Origin: Notospermus geniculatus
Lineage: Eukaryota > Nemertea > Pilidiophora > Heteronemertea > Lineidae
NCBI GenBank assembly: GCA_002633025.1
Contig: NMRB01000127.1
Span: 425,717-489,716 of the forward strand
DNA: 64,000 bases
Direction of reading: 5' to 3'
The notes under the pieces were generated by a model. That model searched no databases. It had not been told where the DNA came from and saw only the letters and a program-made list of their open reading frames with translations. The translations under genes were made by a program, and so were the position numbers. Shown here in pieces: positions 1-11,492 of this stretch (position 1 is the stretch's first letter; each line of letters opens with the position of its first letter).

Positions 1-520
1 AAGTTGGAAGGTGTGGATCAAAAGAGAGACGCTTTGTTATCTTCTATCTTCGTGTAAACACAGAAAAGTTGATAATCTGATGTTTCATATTGGTGAGCCA
101 TTAGTGGGATTGGATTCGGAGAAAATATCTCATGACTTGATAGATCTCATCGATTATACTGAACTGCTTATTCGGATGGCAAGGCCTCTTTAAATCTTTG
201 AGGCACCCTTTGACAGGAATCACGTTGTCTTGTGATGACGCCGTACGCACGTTCGAGAACCATCGTTTCATTAAGGGTTATTTAAGAGCATTCTGAGTAG
301 CTCATCAGTTAAAAGACGACCAGGTTTCTGCAAAGGGATGGTGTACTACACCTCTATGTCACGACCTAACCTGCGCCTGCGGGGCATGGATTCCCCTTCC
401 GGTCGAGTTGTTACGCCCCCGCCTTACAATACCTAACTGCCCCTGAGCAGGTGGGTTCGAGACCAGTACGGGGACGCGCGGAAAAATACCACAGCTGGAA
501 TTTCCCAAGTTATTGCTCAC

Positions 521-670
521 CAATTTTTCATTCTCATCCTCCATCTCCAACCTCTGAGCGATACAGTTCCTGGTGTCCATGAACGCCTTGTTCTGAGCAT
601 GGTCCATCACACGGTGGATGAAGATACCGACGATGTTGGCGCAGATGAATATGACGATGTTTGCGAGGTA
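521..670 (-). CDS. adenylyl cyclase, single internal exon (partial gene)
   Basis: This is one 150-bp exon of 50 codons. It is preceded by an acceptor (pyrimidine-rich, ending TTTCAG at 671) and followed by a donor GTGAGC at 520. It encodes a last transmembrane helix (ANIVIFICANIVGIF) followed by a basic, coiled segment reading KAFMDTRNCIAQRLEMEDEN. That layout (helix, then QxAFxxTRxCIxxRLxxExEN) is the junction between the first six-helix membrane domain and the C1 catalytic domain of membrane adenylyl cyclases, which make cAMP from ATP at the plasma membrane. The family often has an exon of about this size here. The next exons (C1 domain) would lie left of the window. The preceding exon, coding the first membrane helices, was not found, so it lies either in undetected sequence or right of the window. 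The isoform (1/8-like or 5/6-like) cannot be decided. Confidence 0.68.
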
Positions 671-1585
671 CTGAAATAAGACAAACAACGGGAATTAGAA
701 AATTTCGTTCTTATTTCGTCTTGGCAATTTGTCTTCATGTCCAGTAATTGCTTTCACCTGAAGGAAAAATTAAAGATAAAGGTAGGTAAATAGACCAGAA
801 GCAATGCCGTGGGAACCTGCTGAACCAACAACGCCGATCTGACTTTAAAGCCGGATAAACAGGACATTCTTTTGGCGGAGACAGCATTCTTTTGACGGAG
901 AAAACTTCTGCTGCCTTGCCCAAATCAACTCTGAAGCCAGGAGCAACAATCAGATTATGAGGAAGACAACATGACCGATGGCTCCGAATCCTGATTGCGA
1001 ATACTGTTTCTTTCCCTAAATTTGATTTCGAGGATCGAGCCACCGAATGATCAACCGAGTGCAAACTGATGTTTGCTCACCTTGGTAACGGTTCCTTGCA
1101 CCAACAGAGCAGGCAGCCGTGTTTATCGCCAAAAGAGGGCAGCAAAATTCTAGCGGACCAATGCAAAAGAAAATTCTCCGATTTGTGCTCTGATTGGTGC
1201 TCGCATGAATGGTTCGGCCACGCACTGAATTGGGTCGTGGTGACACCTATTGGTCAAGTGACTGACAGCTCCTATTCTGCACAAGACATCCATGACACAA
1301 ACTTCAGCCATCAGAGGCAATCACGAACAACGACTTGTGTCTAAATCAACGGCTTGTTGACACGTTCCAATAGCAACGATAGCTTTAAGTAGTATTACGC
1401 CAGCTGAAGGGATTATAAAGACTTTGATTTAAAATGACATTTCATCTAGAAAAGGAAAGCAAAATATCCCTTAAGGACCTGCTGTGATTGGGAGAAGTGT
1501 CGCTGTTATAATCTACGGTTTAAGACGACTTTAGCTGATGCAGGTTGAAGCTGTTTGGCTTCTCAGTGGTAGTGTAGGGTATTGT
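671..1585. other. intergenic or intronic; dispersed repeat at 1130-1290
   Basis: No coding exon is recognised. Positions of about 1130-1290 share a diverged ~150-bp segment with about 57010-57150. The shared features are AGCGGACCAA at the left and GTGACACCTA followed by CTGACAG at the right, so this is a dispersed repeat of unknown class. The open frames through it are not convincing. Confidence 0.4.
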
Positions 1586-1587
1586 CT

Positions 1588-1874
1588 TGGCCTGGTGGTC
1601 GAGCGGTCTAACACTTTCTTGACTTTCAATTCTAACAGGGTCAGAGCGTGGGTTCGATCCCCGGCCAGGACATGTAAGTGAAAAAGCTGTGAACCAATTA
1701 GAGTCTGTCGGATGAGACTCAAAGCCGTGGTCCCTTGTACCTGAGTGTCTATGCCAGGGCAAGTAAAAGACCCCACACAGGTGGACAGTAACCTGTCGTG
1801 GACTCCACACCGTTGTATAAGCTTAAGATCCAAAAGGGTTATGAAGCTTCAAAATATCTATCTATCTATCTATC
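1588..1874 (+). mobile_element. tRNA-derived SINE with TATC-repeat tail
   Basis: A tRNA-like head (1589-1673) carries a pol III A box (TGGTCGAGCGG, near 1596) and B box (GGTTCGATCC, 1651-1660). The acceptor-like ends GGCCTGG and CCAGGAC pair with one mismatch. A conserved body follows (1722-1776, AGCCGTGG to AAGACCCC) and is shared with the SINE at 54532-54817. The element ends in a short (TATC)n tail at about 1853-1874. The anticodon arm is degenerate, so this is not a functional tRNA gene. Confidence 0.7.
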
Positions 1875-4800
1875 CATTGAACCATGGGTTTTGGAGAGGT
1901 ATTCCAGAGAATTAAAGGACAAGTATAGATACACATGATGATGGGTCTTTGCCGACAACCCCGCCGCAAAACACAACTGAAAGAAAGGGGCTGGATACCT
2001 AATGGTGTTCACCAGCACAGAATGACCCCACAATAAGTAGAACACAACAGCCCAAGTGCTCCATTATCATTCACTGACTTGGCTTTACAACAGGGCCTTC
2101 ACAGTAAGTCGATTCATGCAGATTTGGCCCACACAACACATGGAGTTGGTGACAGAAGACACAGCTCTTCTGACAGTGTCCCATGGCTCACTCTGTGCTG
2201 GTTTATCCGTTAGTTTCTGACTCTTTTGCTTCAGTTGTCAGTGTCAGTTCTGTTCCAGTGGCAGATCCCAGCATGACATCCATGATGTCGCAAATACCCA
2301 GGAGCTTTGCGTGCAGGTACACGGACGTAGAACAGCTCAACCGCCAGTGGTAGCTTCAGGTTAGCGTGTCGACACCCACTCGGCCAATTACCAACAACAG
2401 TAACGAAATAATGGAAGAAATCGTCCGTATGATAGCATTACCGTGTGACATGATATGATTAATCGGTTTTGCTGCAGCAACCAATAGATATTACACCTCG
2501 ATGGAAAGGAGATGCAACCCTCCTTGGAAACAGTGTAAATAAACCGTTGTTGAAGATGCAACCGAGAGCCAAACGCCATTTCTCTCTCTTGACCGAGTTG
2601 GGATGTGGGGTTTCTTCGGTTTTAGGACTGGTTCGAAAAGAAGAGGAGCGACGTAAAAACCCCTGCTGTGGGAGGATGGACTGTGGTACAGACCGTTGAA
2701 TGGTGCAATTTATTAGAGAGCAAGGCGTATCGCGACCGAAAAAAATTAACATCACTGCTATGACGAAAACACACCAATATCGAAGCCGACGGAGCATTAA
2801 TCTTTTCTCGGTTTACAACTAAACCCTAATTATAAACCTCATTTACCAGCTTGTCTATCGTTCAATGAAAGCCCAGGGGAATGACAGAACTCTTACTACA
2901 AACATCTAAAGATGAGGCGAGTCTGACTACGACATGACAGCGATACGAGCGTTTTAATTACGTCTCCTGTAATGAAGCACTTGTGCAAGCCATTAACGTT
3001 AGAAAAAAAGAAGATGATTGTTAAGCCAGTCGTTTTGAATGAACCGTGGTAAATTGATTGTGGGATATTTATTGGCGGGGTCCACGGGATTGGATTGGCT
3101 CCGTCAGATTTTAACTGGCTGCTATTCAAAGGAAACCATGCGGCAATGCTTGTGATGCATGCTATGAAAACGGTCTCAGGAACACAACAACGAATGGGCG
3201 ACTACCCTGTGCCTCTACACATGACTTCACACACCAACAAGCTGTGAGGAAGGGAGGTGGTGCCGCTTTCCTCAAAAGGAAAATAGCAAAAATTTCCGAG
3301 GGGGATTTGACCGCGGGACTTTCGATACGAGCTGCTGATCTCTCACTGAGCAACCGAAGAGTATAACCTCAGAAAATCATGGAACAATTAATCATGATAG
3401 AATGGTACTGCAAGGGGAGAACTCGCTTTGTAGGCCTATAGACCTAACTCGCGTATCGAGCAAGTTCGGAGTTCAGAGCCGTTTATAGTTCAGCACAAAG
3501 AAGATTAACAATAAATTGGATGCATGGCTATGAAAGTAGAACATACACCCAACTCACAGTTGTAAGGTCACAGAGATCTGGCTTGCCATAAATCTAGCTC
3601 CTCCGACACTGTCACACCAACAGAAGCATGATCCCGACGTCTCTCAGCTTACACTGCGATTTTGGTCATGTTGGTGTACATGTATCGTTGCAACATTTTC
3701 ATACAAGAATGATCTACGTGTACATTTGTGTACATGTCACATTCTTGAAGCTGGACGGATATGTTTCAGTCTCTAGAGACAACGTTCACATCCAGCTTCT
3801 TCGAGAAAGGGAGGATTATACTGTATACAATATAGGAAAGAATAAGATTTACAACGAATGCTCTCACGATCATCGCTTAGTGAAATCATTTCAACGACAA
3901 GACAAGAACCTGTACATTACGTTAGAGGAGATGCGTGTGCTTTACTGGGTAAAGTTAAGGTGGGATAGACGCCGGAGTGAATGTCATAGGTTAGGGCCCA
4001 CGACTGATGCAAAAAGGACCAGCCTTGTTAAAGTAAGACGTTGTAGGGTAGGCTATCTCCTGTCGGGAACAATAACTGACGCGAGGAGCAGACAGCCAAG
4101 GGATATGCTAATAAAATTCCTCTACCATTTTCTATTTTCCTTACTTTTAAATGTCTATCTGACAACCTTTTTGCCGACCAGCAGTTGCCTCCCACCATAA
4201 TCATACCCAGTTCCTCACTCCGTGGCAATTTAAACCAGAACACACCAGTAGTTAGAAGCAATTGAAATGCTCCGTATACATCAGGTACCTGTTCCGTTTC
4301 CGGAACTCCTACATCCGCTTCCTGCTCCACCCAATCCCACCGGATGCCGAGTGTTTATCATATCAACCGCTCTGTTACACTTAGGATACGAAGGGGTTCC
4401 AACAATGAAGGGGTTTTCTCATTATACCCGTCAAAAGTGAACTATTTTTTCCTGTTCATATTTTGCAAAGCACAAAACATGAAGATTTTTTTGCACCTTG
4501 CGGGCAATCATGACTATCGATGACAATCTAGTACACTTGAGGGTCGAGTAGAATGAAGCGTATTCTGACAGACAAAAGAGGACAGGGGCTTGTTACGTAA
4601 GACTGTCGGGGAAAAAACGATAAATTAGGAAATGAACGGACCAAAATACGGTAAAATTTAGTGAAACCCGTCTGATGATTTAACATAGAGCCGCTGCATC
4701 ATCTCGTGGGCCTACTTGATATGCAAGCGACATGTTGCCGGAAGACCACCCTCGAATCACCACCCAACCATCGGAAGAAATAAATTAAAGACAGGCCGAA

Positions 4801-5199
4801 CACAGTCGTTCGAGATTTTCTTAACGTCCTCATTACCTGCTCATTTCCGAACAGCCTATAATTTGCATAATCCGCTGAACGTCGTAACTGAATCTTGTAG
4901 ACTTCGCCCTGCGATGGCTCGTATCCCGGCTCCGATGACAAAATGTCATGACCTGAGCCCGGGGACTTTCTCACGATTGAGAACATTCGTTTCAGTTTCT
5001 AATGAAGAACCACGAGTAACACTTATCAGCTGTAAGGCATAATGATCATTCATGCCATTCCACGGTTCTTAATGAAGTGGTGTTTCTAGGCGGAAAAGTA
5101 CCGACGGTAACAACGAAGAATGGCGTCCAATTTGATAGCTAAGGAAGATTTTTCTTACACATTGGACTCATTCTCCCTGTGGGTTATAACCGTTTCGAA
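1875..5199. other. gene-poor stretch, nothing recognised
   Basis: No exon, RNA gene or clear repeat was identified. The longest open frame (3628-4200, plus, 190 codons) has no recognisable domain. It contains ACATGTA-type microsatellite words and many cysteines and arginines, and is best treated as fortuitous. Confidence 0.35.
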
Positions 5200-5263
5200 G
5201 AATAAAACAACACATCTGGGGCGTTTATAGTTACTAAAGCCCTAGATGTGTTGTTTTATTCGA
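5200..5263. repeat. short perfect hairpin, MITE-like
   Basis: Inverted arms AATAAAACAACACATCT and its complement, extended by GGGC/GCCC, flank a loop of about 20 bases. It looks like a small inverted-repeat element or a folded relic; no target duplication was identified. Confidence 0.5.
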
Positions 5264-6300
5264 CGATACCACACTTGTAAAACTCTTTGTCCCGTCGGGT
5301 GGCGCTCGCGTGCACAGCATGGCAGGTTTAATGCATGCTGAATGCACTCGGTGGGCCACATAATGTGCTGGAGAAAGTAGACGTGTGTGCATCAAGAATA
5401 CGTGTTTATGTTTTGAGGAAGTTTCTGCCCTTTACAACCGAAAAGCTGTGAAAATGTATGAGGAAACCTGCAACATCGCGGAAGGCACTCAATAAACTAC
5501 CGAAGGCCGACCTGACCGTCAATATTTCGAAAACAAAACCTATCACCACACTGAGATATATTACAACTACAGTGCACAACAAGCAACATATTTATCGAGG
5601 TGTACTGAAATTAACTTCAATGCATATTTTTAGATCGATAAAAGTACAGAAGCATTCAGAAAAACATGTTTCGAGACCCAATCCCCGTTGGAAGTAATGA
5701 AATAGCTTTCTATTCTCGGATAACGCGATGACGTCATCGATATTGCCCGGTATATTTAGCGCGGAGCTGTTTCAAAAACGATTTCCGCTTTATATCGGCT
5801 AAGTCGCTGCTGTATCGGGGTATTACTTCATAATTTTGGCTCCAAGTCGTGGGAGGGGCCGTCTCAAAGGTACCTACGAAGACATGCCAAAAGAAAAGGA
5901 TAATACAGGGGTATACACTGTTGCCCAGGTGCACTCACGTTACCCCAGTTATGTCCTTGCGCTGGTGTAGGCTACTTCCTGGTTTATCTCTCCCAAGCGC
6001 CGTGTGGCTACAGTGTTATCAACAATATAACAAAGTATATACCTTTGCCGGCAGTGAAAGTGATAGCTTGCTAATGCAACGTCGTACAACAGATCTTGCT
6101 GACAAACACGCAGAAATGTGAAAGTTCTTCCCTGATTGAAAAAAGCACAAGTAATGCATATAACTACAGACTACAAAAGATATTGCCTTCAGTTATAATC
6201 GGCCCCTGGGAAAATTTTCTAGTGAATTTTCCGATTTTACTTGTCGGATGCAAATATCAAGAAAACGGCTTAAGTTACTGCGTGTCGGATTCGTGCAGCG
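5264..6300. other. gene-poor stretch, nothing recognised
   Basis: Only short open frames of 60-93 codons occur, none with recognisable motifs. Confidence 0.3.
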
Positions 6301-7078
6301 TAGGTCTGTCAAGAAAACGCAACGTACGTGTTGGTGATGTTAGTATGACAGGGTTGTTTACAGCCTTACAGACTTAACCCCTAGAATGTCTTTTTGACAG
6401 CGGAAACACGCTCCGTGTAGAGCTGCATAACTCCTGCTCATTCACTATTGGTCACCTGCTCAAATGACGTCACACCACGTCACGCATATATTAACGAGAA
6501 GGGATGGGATGGGTTGCACAAAACTCATGTTAGCGCTAACATGATGTTAGCGCGACGTAAAATGACAATGGATTTTGACGTCATCTAACATAAATGTTAG
6601 CGCTAACACCATGTTAGCGCTAACATGAGTTTTGTGCAACCGGCCCCTGGTGCGCATTTTACAAAAACGTCTGTTACACAGCCGGGGTTGAAGTATGTTT
6701 TGACGGTAATGCTATACACGCTTCCTATAATTGTGCTGCCCCCTTTTAATAGATTTCGAATCAACAGGAAGTGACGTAAATGGGGGATTTGCTGCTGCTG
6801 ATCATAGGTCTGTCAAGAAAACGCAACGTACGTGTTGGTGATGTTAGTATGACAGGGTTGTTTACAGCCTTACAGACTTAACCCCTAGAATGTCTTGTTG
6901 ACAGCGGAAACACGCTCCGTGTAGAGCTGCATAACTCCTGCTCATTCACTATTGGTCACCTGCTCAAATGACGTCACACCACGTCACGCATATATTAACG
7001 AGAAGGGACCTGGTGCGCATTTTACAAAAACGGGTGTTACACAGCCGGGGTTGAAGTATGTTTTGACGGTAATGCTAT
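6301..7078. repeat. 274-bp direct duplication, one copy interrupted
   Basis: Copy 1 (6301-6715) and copy 2 (6805-7078) are nearly identical. Copy 1 holds a 141-bp insertion at 6505-6645; removing it leaves exactly 274 bp, the length of copy 2. Each unit carries a consensus CRE (TGACGTCA) and a CATATATTAA box about 15 bp later, so the duplicated unit could be promoter-derived. No gene is visible next to it. Confidence 0.8.
6505..6645. mobile_element. MITE with TTGCACAAAACTC inverted ends
   Basis: The ends read GGTTGCACAAAACTCATG and its complement. The interior is nested inverted repeats of ATGTTAGCGCTAACAT. The insertion is defined exactly by comparison with the empty duplicate at 6805-7078 (AAGGGA joined directly to CCTGGTGCGC). 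A GGGAT run is repeated at the left junction, but no clean target duplication is seen. Confidence 0.75.
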
Positions 7079-7627
7079 CCTCGTCCTTTGTTCTGTACCT
7101 CATTGATGAAAGTCTGCGGCGGTGAAACCATCACCGGGGTCTCCCTGGTCAAACACAGTGTCCAAACAAATCCAATAAGCCCCGTATTCAAGGTATTGAT
7201 CTCACGGGATCTTACCACGGTCTATTTATTAAGGATAATGCGGTAACTACTGGAGGAAAAGAAGTGAAAACCTAGTCTCCTTCGGTAGTCGATTCCGAGC
7301 TAAGTTGGCATGACCGTCACAGTGCATTGATTTGGTGAGGGATTGGAGTCCGAAGCTAACTTGATTTTCCGCATCTATTTGGTAAGAGAAAGAGAGATAA
7401 CGCTTCACGGTATCATGTTAGTTGGGTACTCTTGACCTTCCGTTCGATTGTTGGTGCAGAAAACGTGGATGAAAGGACAGGTCCGTCAGTGATGCTCTAG
7501 AATGGAGTAGTGCTGCTTGCACCTGGAGTCGTGGGTTTGATTCTCGTTTGGGTCTCTCTCACACCGCTGCTCTCTTGTATTTGACTGCATGCCAAGGGTT
7601 TTAGGCCGCTCAGTCCGTTGTCTAATA
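7079..7627. other. unassigned; possible degraded SINE head near 7500-7550
   Basis: No exon is recognised. The segment around 7508-7550 (GTGGGTTTGATTCTC) resembles a pol III B box, and the flanking text is compatible with a decayed tRNA-like SINE. The match is weak. Confidence 0.2.
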
Positions 7628-7785
7628 GGGCCGTATGCACCAAGCAAAGATAATCTTGAACTCAGGTTTAGCCACAACTTTTCCATTGTCAGATCATACC
7701 CCAGTAAATCTGAACAATTGAAAAGTTGTGGCTCAACCCGAGTTGAAGATTATCTTCGTTTGGTGCATACGGCCCTTAGTGTCTA
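7628..7785. mobile_element. MITE, GGGCCGTATGCACCAA family
   Basis: A 158-bp, almost fully palindromic element has ends GGGCCGTATGCACCAA and TTGGTGCATACGGCCC. The same terminal sequence bounds the PIF/Harbinger-containing element at 39987-40785, so this is probably a non-autonomous relative. The flanking triplets (ATA, TTA) are not an exact target duplication. Confidence 0.75.
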
Positions 7786-7855
7786 CCAAATGTGGTGAGG
7801 TACTTGACGCTCAGTGGCCTCTTTCACAAAGTCACGTTCAGCTTTGGTAGGCCTA

Positions 7856-7987
7856 TCAATGCATTTTCCGCTTTGTAAGAGCAGGTTTCTTCTTGGGAGT
7901 CGGTTTCTTGGCAGTAGCAGGCTTCTTTGCAGCTGATTTCTTCTTCAGAGCTGATGGTTTCTTGGCCTTATCGATCAGCCTGAAGCT
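7856..7987 (-). pseudogene. histone H1-like C-terminal tail relic
   Basis: A minus-strand open frame of about 43 codons ends at TGA 7856-7858 and is too short for ordinary ORF lists. It encodes a Lys/Ala/Pro-rich tail such as KKKSAAKKPATAKK followed by PTPKKKPALTKRK. This composition, with repeated KKPxxxKK blocks, is typical of linker histone H1 tails. The globular winged-helix domain is absent, and an in-frame stop (7988-7990) closes the frame upstream. An acceptor-like CTTCAG lies at the left border of the frame, so a spliced terminal exon of another basic protein is the alternative. H1 genes are usually intronless, which favours a truncated copy. Confidence 0.45.
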
Positions 7988-8522
7988 TCATTCGCTCCTG
8001 TACCTTTGACATAGACACCATTAGCTCAAACACACCTTGTTAAACAGGCCCCAGATCTACTAGTTTGTCATACTTAGAAGATGAATTCGTCAGAAACAAA
8101 AACAACGGACAATAAAGACATGATGATGAGACAGCAGCAGTGTTGTACACACGATAGAACAGGAAACATTACAAGTGAATGATGTTTGTAAACATCTAGA
8201 AATCCTACCAATTCTTCTGTTCGGTCATCCAGCGAAAACATTGATAAGGTTTCTTCACTTGTGAAACTGTGAGTCGTCTTCGTGTTTCCAATACTCAAGT
8301 TAATCAGGTTCACTTTTTTCGTAGAAACCTTGTTCTCCGATGCAACAGGTGTTTACCATCTGCTAGTCAAAGGAATACACACTCCTCGATCGTCGCCATT
8401 GCAGAAAAGTTGTACTGCTGGGTAACGTACATTTAGAGAATCTAGGATTACCATCTGATGGTCTCCGAAATAAGAGCAACACAGTGTATCTACATGTACG
8501 GTGCGATCACCGAAATGGGAAC
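7988..8522. other. unassigned
   Basis: No exon or repeat is recognised; a 79-codon minus-strand frame (8074-8313) has no motif. Confidence 0.3.
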
Positions 8523-9688
8523 GTGTGTCAGATCAGGCTGTGAATGGGATATGAAATGCATTGTTGACCGGGCAGTTTTGCTCTCTAATTCACCTGTTTA
8601 TTTCCACGAAGAGAAGTTTTGATTGTTGTGAGACCATTTTTATATGTTAAAGTATATGTCTGTACGTATGTGTGTGAAATATCAAGTCGATTTTATGACG
8701 ATAACATTGTTTTTGCAGCCTCCCAAAAAGTTAGTGTGTCAGATCAGGACGTGAATGGGATATGAAATGCTTTGTTGACCGGGCAGTTTTGCTCTCAAAC
8801 TCACCCGTTTTTTTCCATGAAGCGAAGTTTTGATTGTTGTGAGACCATTTTTATATATTAAAGTATATGTCTGTACGTATGTGTGTGAAATACCAAGTCG
8901 ATTTTATGACGATAACATTGTTTTTGCAGCCTCCCAAAAAGTTAGTGTGTCAGATCAGGCTGTGAATGGGATATGAAATGCTTGTTGACCGGGCAGTTTT
9001 GCTCTCAAAGTCACCCGTTTATTTCCATGAAGAGAAGTTTTGATTGTTGTGAGACCATTTTTATATGTTAAAGTATATGTCTGTACGTATGTGTGTGAAA
9101 TATCAAGTCGATTTTATGACGATAACATTGTTTTTGCAGCCTCCCAAAAAGTTAGTGTGTCAGATCAGGCTGTGAATGGGATATGAAATGCTTTGTTGAC
9201 CGGGCAGTTTTGCTCTCAAAGTCACCCGTTTATTTCCATGAAGAGAAGTTTTGATTGTTGTGAGACCATTTTTATATGTTAAAGTATATGTCTGTACGTA
9301 TGTGTGTGAAATATCAAGTCGATTTTATGACGATAACATTGTTTTTGCAGCCTCCCAAAAAGTTAGTGTGTCAGATCAGGCTGTGAATGGGATATGAAAT
9401 GCTTTGTTGACCGGGCAGTTTTGCTCTCAAAGTCACCCGTTTATTTCCATGAAGAGAAGTTTTGATTGTTGTGAGACCATTTTTATATGTTAAAGTATAT
9501 GTCTGTACGTATGTGTGTGAAATATCAAGTCGATTTTATGACGATAATATTGTTTTTGCTGCCTCCCAAAAAGTTGGTGTGTCAGATCAGGCTGTGAATG
9601 GGATATGCTTTGTTGAGCGGGCAGTTTTGCTCTCAAAGCACCCGTTTATTTCCATGAAGAGAAGTTTTGATTGTTGTGAGACCATTTC
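8523..9688. repeat. tandem repeat, ~211-bp unit, ~5.5 copies
   Basis: The word GATCAGG recurs at 8531, 8742, 8953, 9163, 9374 and 9585, giving periods of 211, 211, 210, 211 and 211 bp. The units are highly similar; the first and last are the most diverged and the last is cut after GAGACCATTT. Every full unit contains CATTGTTTTTGCAG followed by CCTCCC, which resembles a 3' splice acceptor. No frame stays open through the array, so it is satellite-like and not protein-coding. Confidence 0.9.
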
Positions 9689-10344
9689 ACAGCGAGCTCA
9701 ACGGAGCTGACGCATGCTCGTCATGACGCGATTTAGTTTCACGAACTGGCGCCACATGCCTCCACGGGGCACAGCTGATCGCACTTCAAACAGCCTTCCG
9801 TCCGCTGCAGCCGGTACTGGCTTATTGGTTAGATGTTTTCTACTGACCATAACACAAGCATGACGGGTCTGTAGCCGCGGATTTGGTTACTTTCGAAATA
9901 TTTGATGTTTTTCCCTCCAATTTTCGTGATTTTCTGGCCAGAAATATGCACGGGGAGCTAGAGAATTTACCATAGATACCAACTTCAGAGTGATGTTACT
10001 GCCACATACGGGCGAAAAGCAAAAATCGAAGACGATACGATCAAATTAGGAGTATCTCTGAATATGTCCTGTAAATCCTGCACTAATACACTAAACGGTG
10101 TTTAAAATAGATGAAGGGTCAAAAGTCGATACCCCGAAATCAAGGCATGCAGCCTACAACGTCACGGCCTTTTACAGCGCCACTGGGACGCTGTGGTGAA
10201 GTCTGACGTTACGTCATGGGCAAGGAATTCGCCCGAACTGGATCGCTGTGTAAAATTATTAATGAAGCGTAAATTCTTTCCTTTTGGCAGTTCCCAAATC
10301 CAACATAGAGTACAAAAAACGACAGACAAAATGATAGTAAACAT
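9689..10344. other. unassigned; expected position of receptor G exon 3, none found
   Basis: Exon 3 of the receptor family (about 480 bp, TM5 to TM7) should follow exon 2 of copy G on the minus strand here. No trace of its motifs (TTLPY, NFYLY, GGGRKYR) is present. Confidence 0.5.
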
Positions 10345-10505
10345 AAAGTCGTCTCCGAATTTCGCAAATTTTCGACCCCAACCGGGGTCGGTCTTCCTCT
10401 ATCAGGCACTTTCTAGTAGAGATCCCAGAAGTGAAATTCTGGGCTCTACTAGAAAGTGCCTGATGAAGAGGTCGAAAATTTGCGAAATTCGGAGTCGTAG
10501 ACGAC
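10345..10505. mobile_element. palindromic MITE-like element
   Basis: Long inverted arms include CGAATTTCGCAAATTTTCGACC and CAGGCACTTTCTAGTAGAG on one side and their complements on the other, around a short centre. The arms fold almost end to end. It lies about 50 bp beyond the exon 2 donor of receptor copy G, where the family's second intron or third exon should be. Confidence 0.7.
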
Positions 10506-10556
10506 TTTTCGCCAGTTCCCAATGTCGATAACGATGATTTGAGACAGGAGACATAC

Positions 10557-11492
10557 CGAGTCCGTTGTCTTTGAAGTACTGCATTGCAAAGAAGACGTGG
10601 CCGTTCAGTAGAGAAATGATGAGAAAGGTAATAAAAACGGTGACTCTTGCCCGATGAGTGGTGCACAGTCTTTGAGCGTCCATGGGAAATCTGACGGCGA
10701 TCAGTCGATCGACGGACATGCAAGCCAAGTATAGGCCCGACAAGATGCTGCTGGTGTAGAGGAAGTATCCTTGAACTCTGATGTAGAAAATAGGAGGAAT
10801 CAGTTCGTCATCACGAAGGTGGATTTCATTATTAGAAGCTATTAGCAACAGAGGCGTTGCTAGCTTTTATGGCCTGGGGGGAGGGGGCGGGGGGAGGCAA
10901 AATTTGTTTGAATCTAGAGAGCGAAGCCAGGGGGCTCGGCGTCCGCCCCATCCTCTCAGATGCATTTTCCCCACATCTGACACCACAATACATGTAGCTT
11001 GGCTTGGAAGAGGGGAAATGACCTTTTAGAGGAAACATTTGTGTTGTCCCTTTTTGCTTGGGGGGGGGGGGGCTGAGCAATAGTCATCAAATTTCTCAAC
11101 GCTGTCTCGTCTTGTGACAGGAACATTTTTTCGATTCCTCTCATCAGACAAAACGACGTGGACAGCTTCTAGACTGGAGACCTAACTGAGAGGGAAAAAT
11201 GTCATCGGACCTACCTGATCCACCACAAAGGTTCTGTAACGAGTCCATGATCGAGGAGCCCCTTGTTCAGAATCACAGCCATCAACCTCTCCAGCAGTAA
11301 CGCCAGGTCGGCGACACCCATCGCTGTCATGTAGATACAGGGAGACAACCGTCTGTTGTGTTTTCTGCTAGCTACAATAATGGCCATCACGTTTCCCGGT
11401 ATACCCACAAAAACTGGTATCAGCCAGAAGTAAAACATGTACGAGATATCGTCCGATTCACCAGTATATCGTTCAAGGGTTGTTGCCGTCAT
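10557..11492 (-). pseudogene. receptor copy G: class A GPCR lacking exon 3
   Basis: Exon 1 is 11492-11215 (donor GTAGGT) and exon 2 is 10777-10557 (acceptor ATCAG, donor GTATGT). Together they code the N terminus through TM4, with the expected split Arg codon between them. Exon 1 ends WWI before the split Arg where most sisters have WWF. The TM4 segment (ISLLNGHVFF) matches copy A and differs from B to F, so A and G form one subfamily. TM5 to TM7 are missing: the donor of exon 2 is intact but no third exon exists down to position 1. A receptor without TM5-7 cannot couple normally, so this is a truncated gene or pseudogene unless an assembly error removed the exon. Confidence 0.75.

Noticed and set aside
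1589-1673. Functional tRNA-Leu/Ser gene
   Set aside because: The anticodon arm is degenerate and the body is shared with another SINE.
3628-4200. 190-codon open frame, longest simple ORF in the left part
   Set aside because: No recognisable domain, microsatellite-like words inside, no splice or promoter context; consistent with chance.
8523-9688. CRISPR-like array
   Set aside because: Whole 211-bp units are repeated without unique spacers, and the context is eukaryotic.
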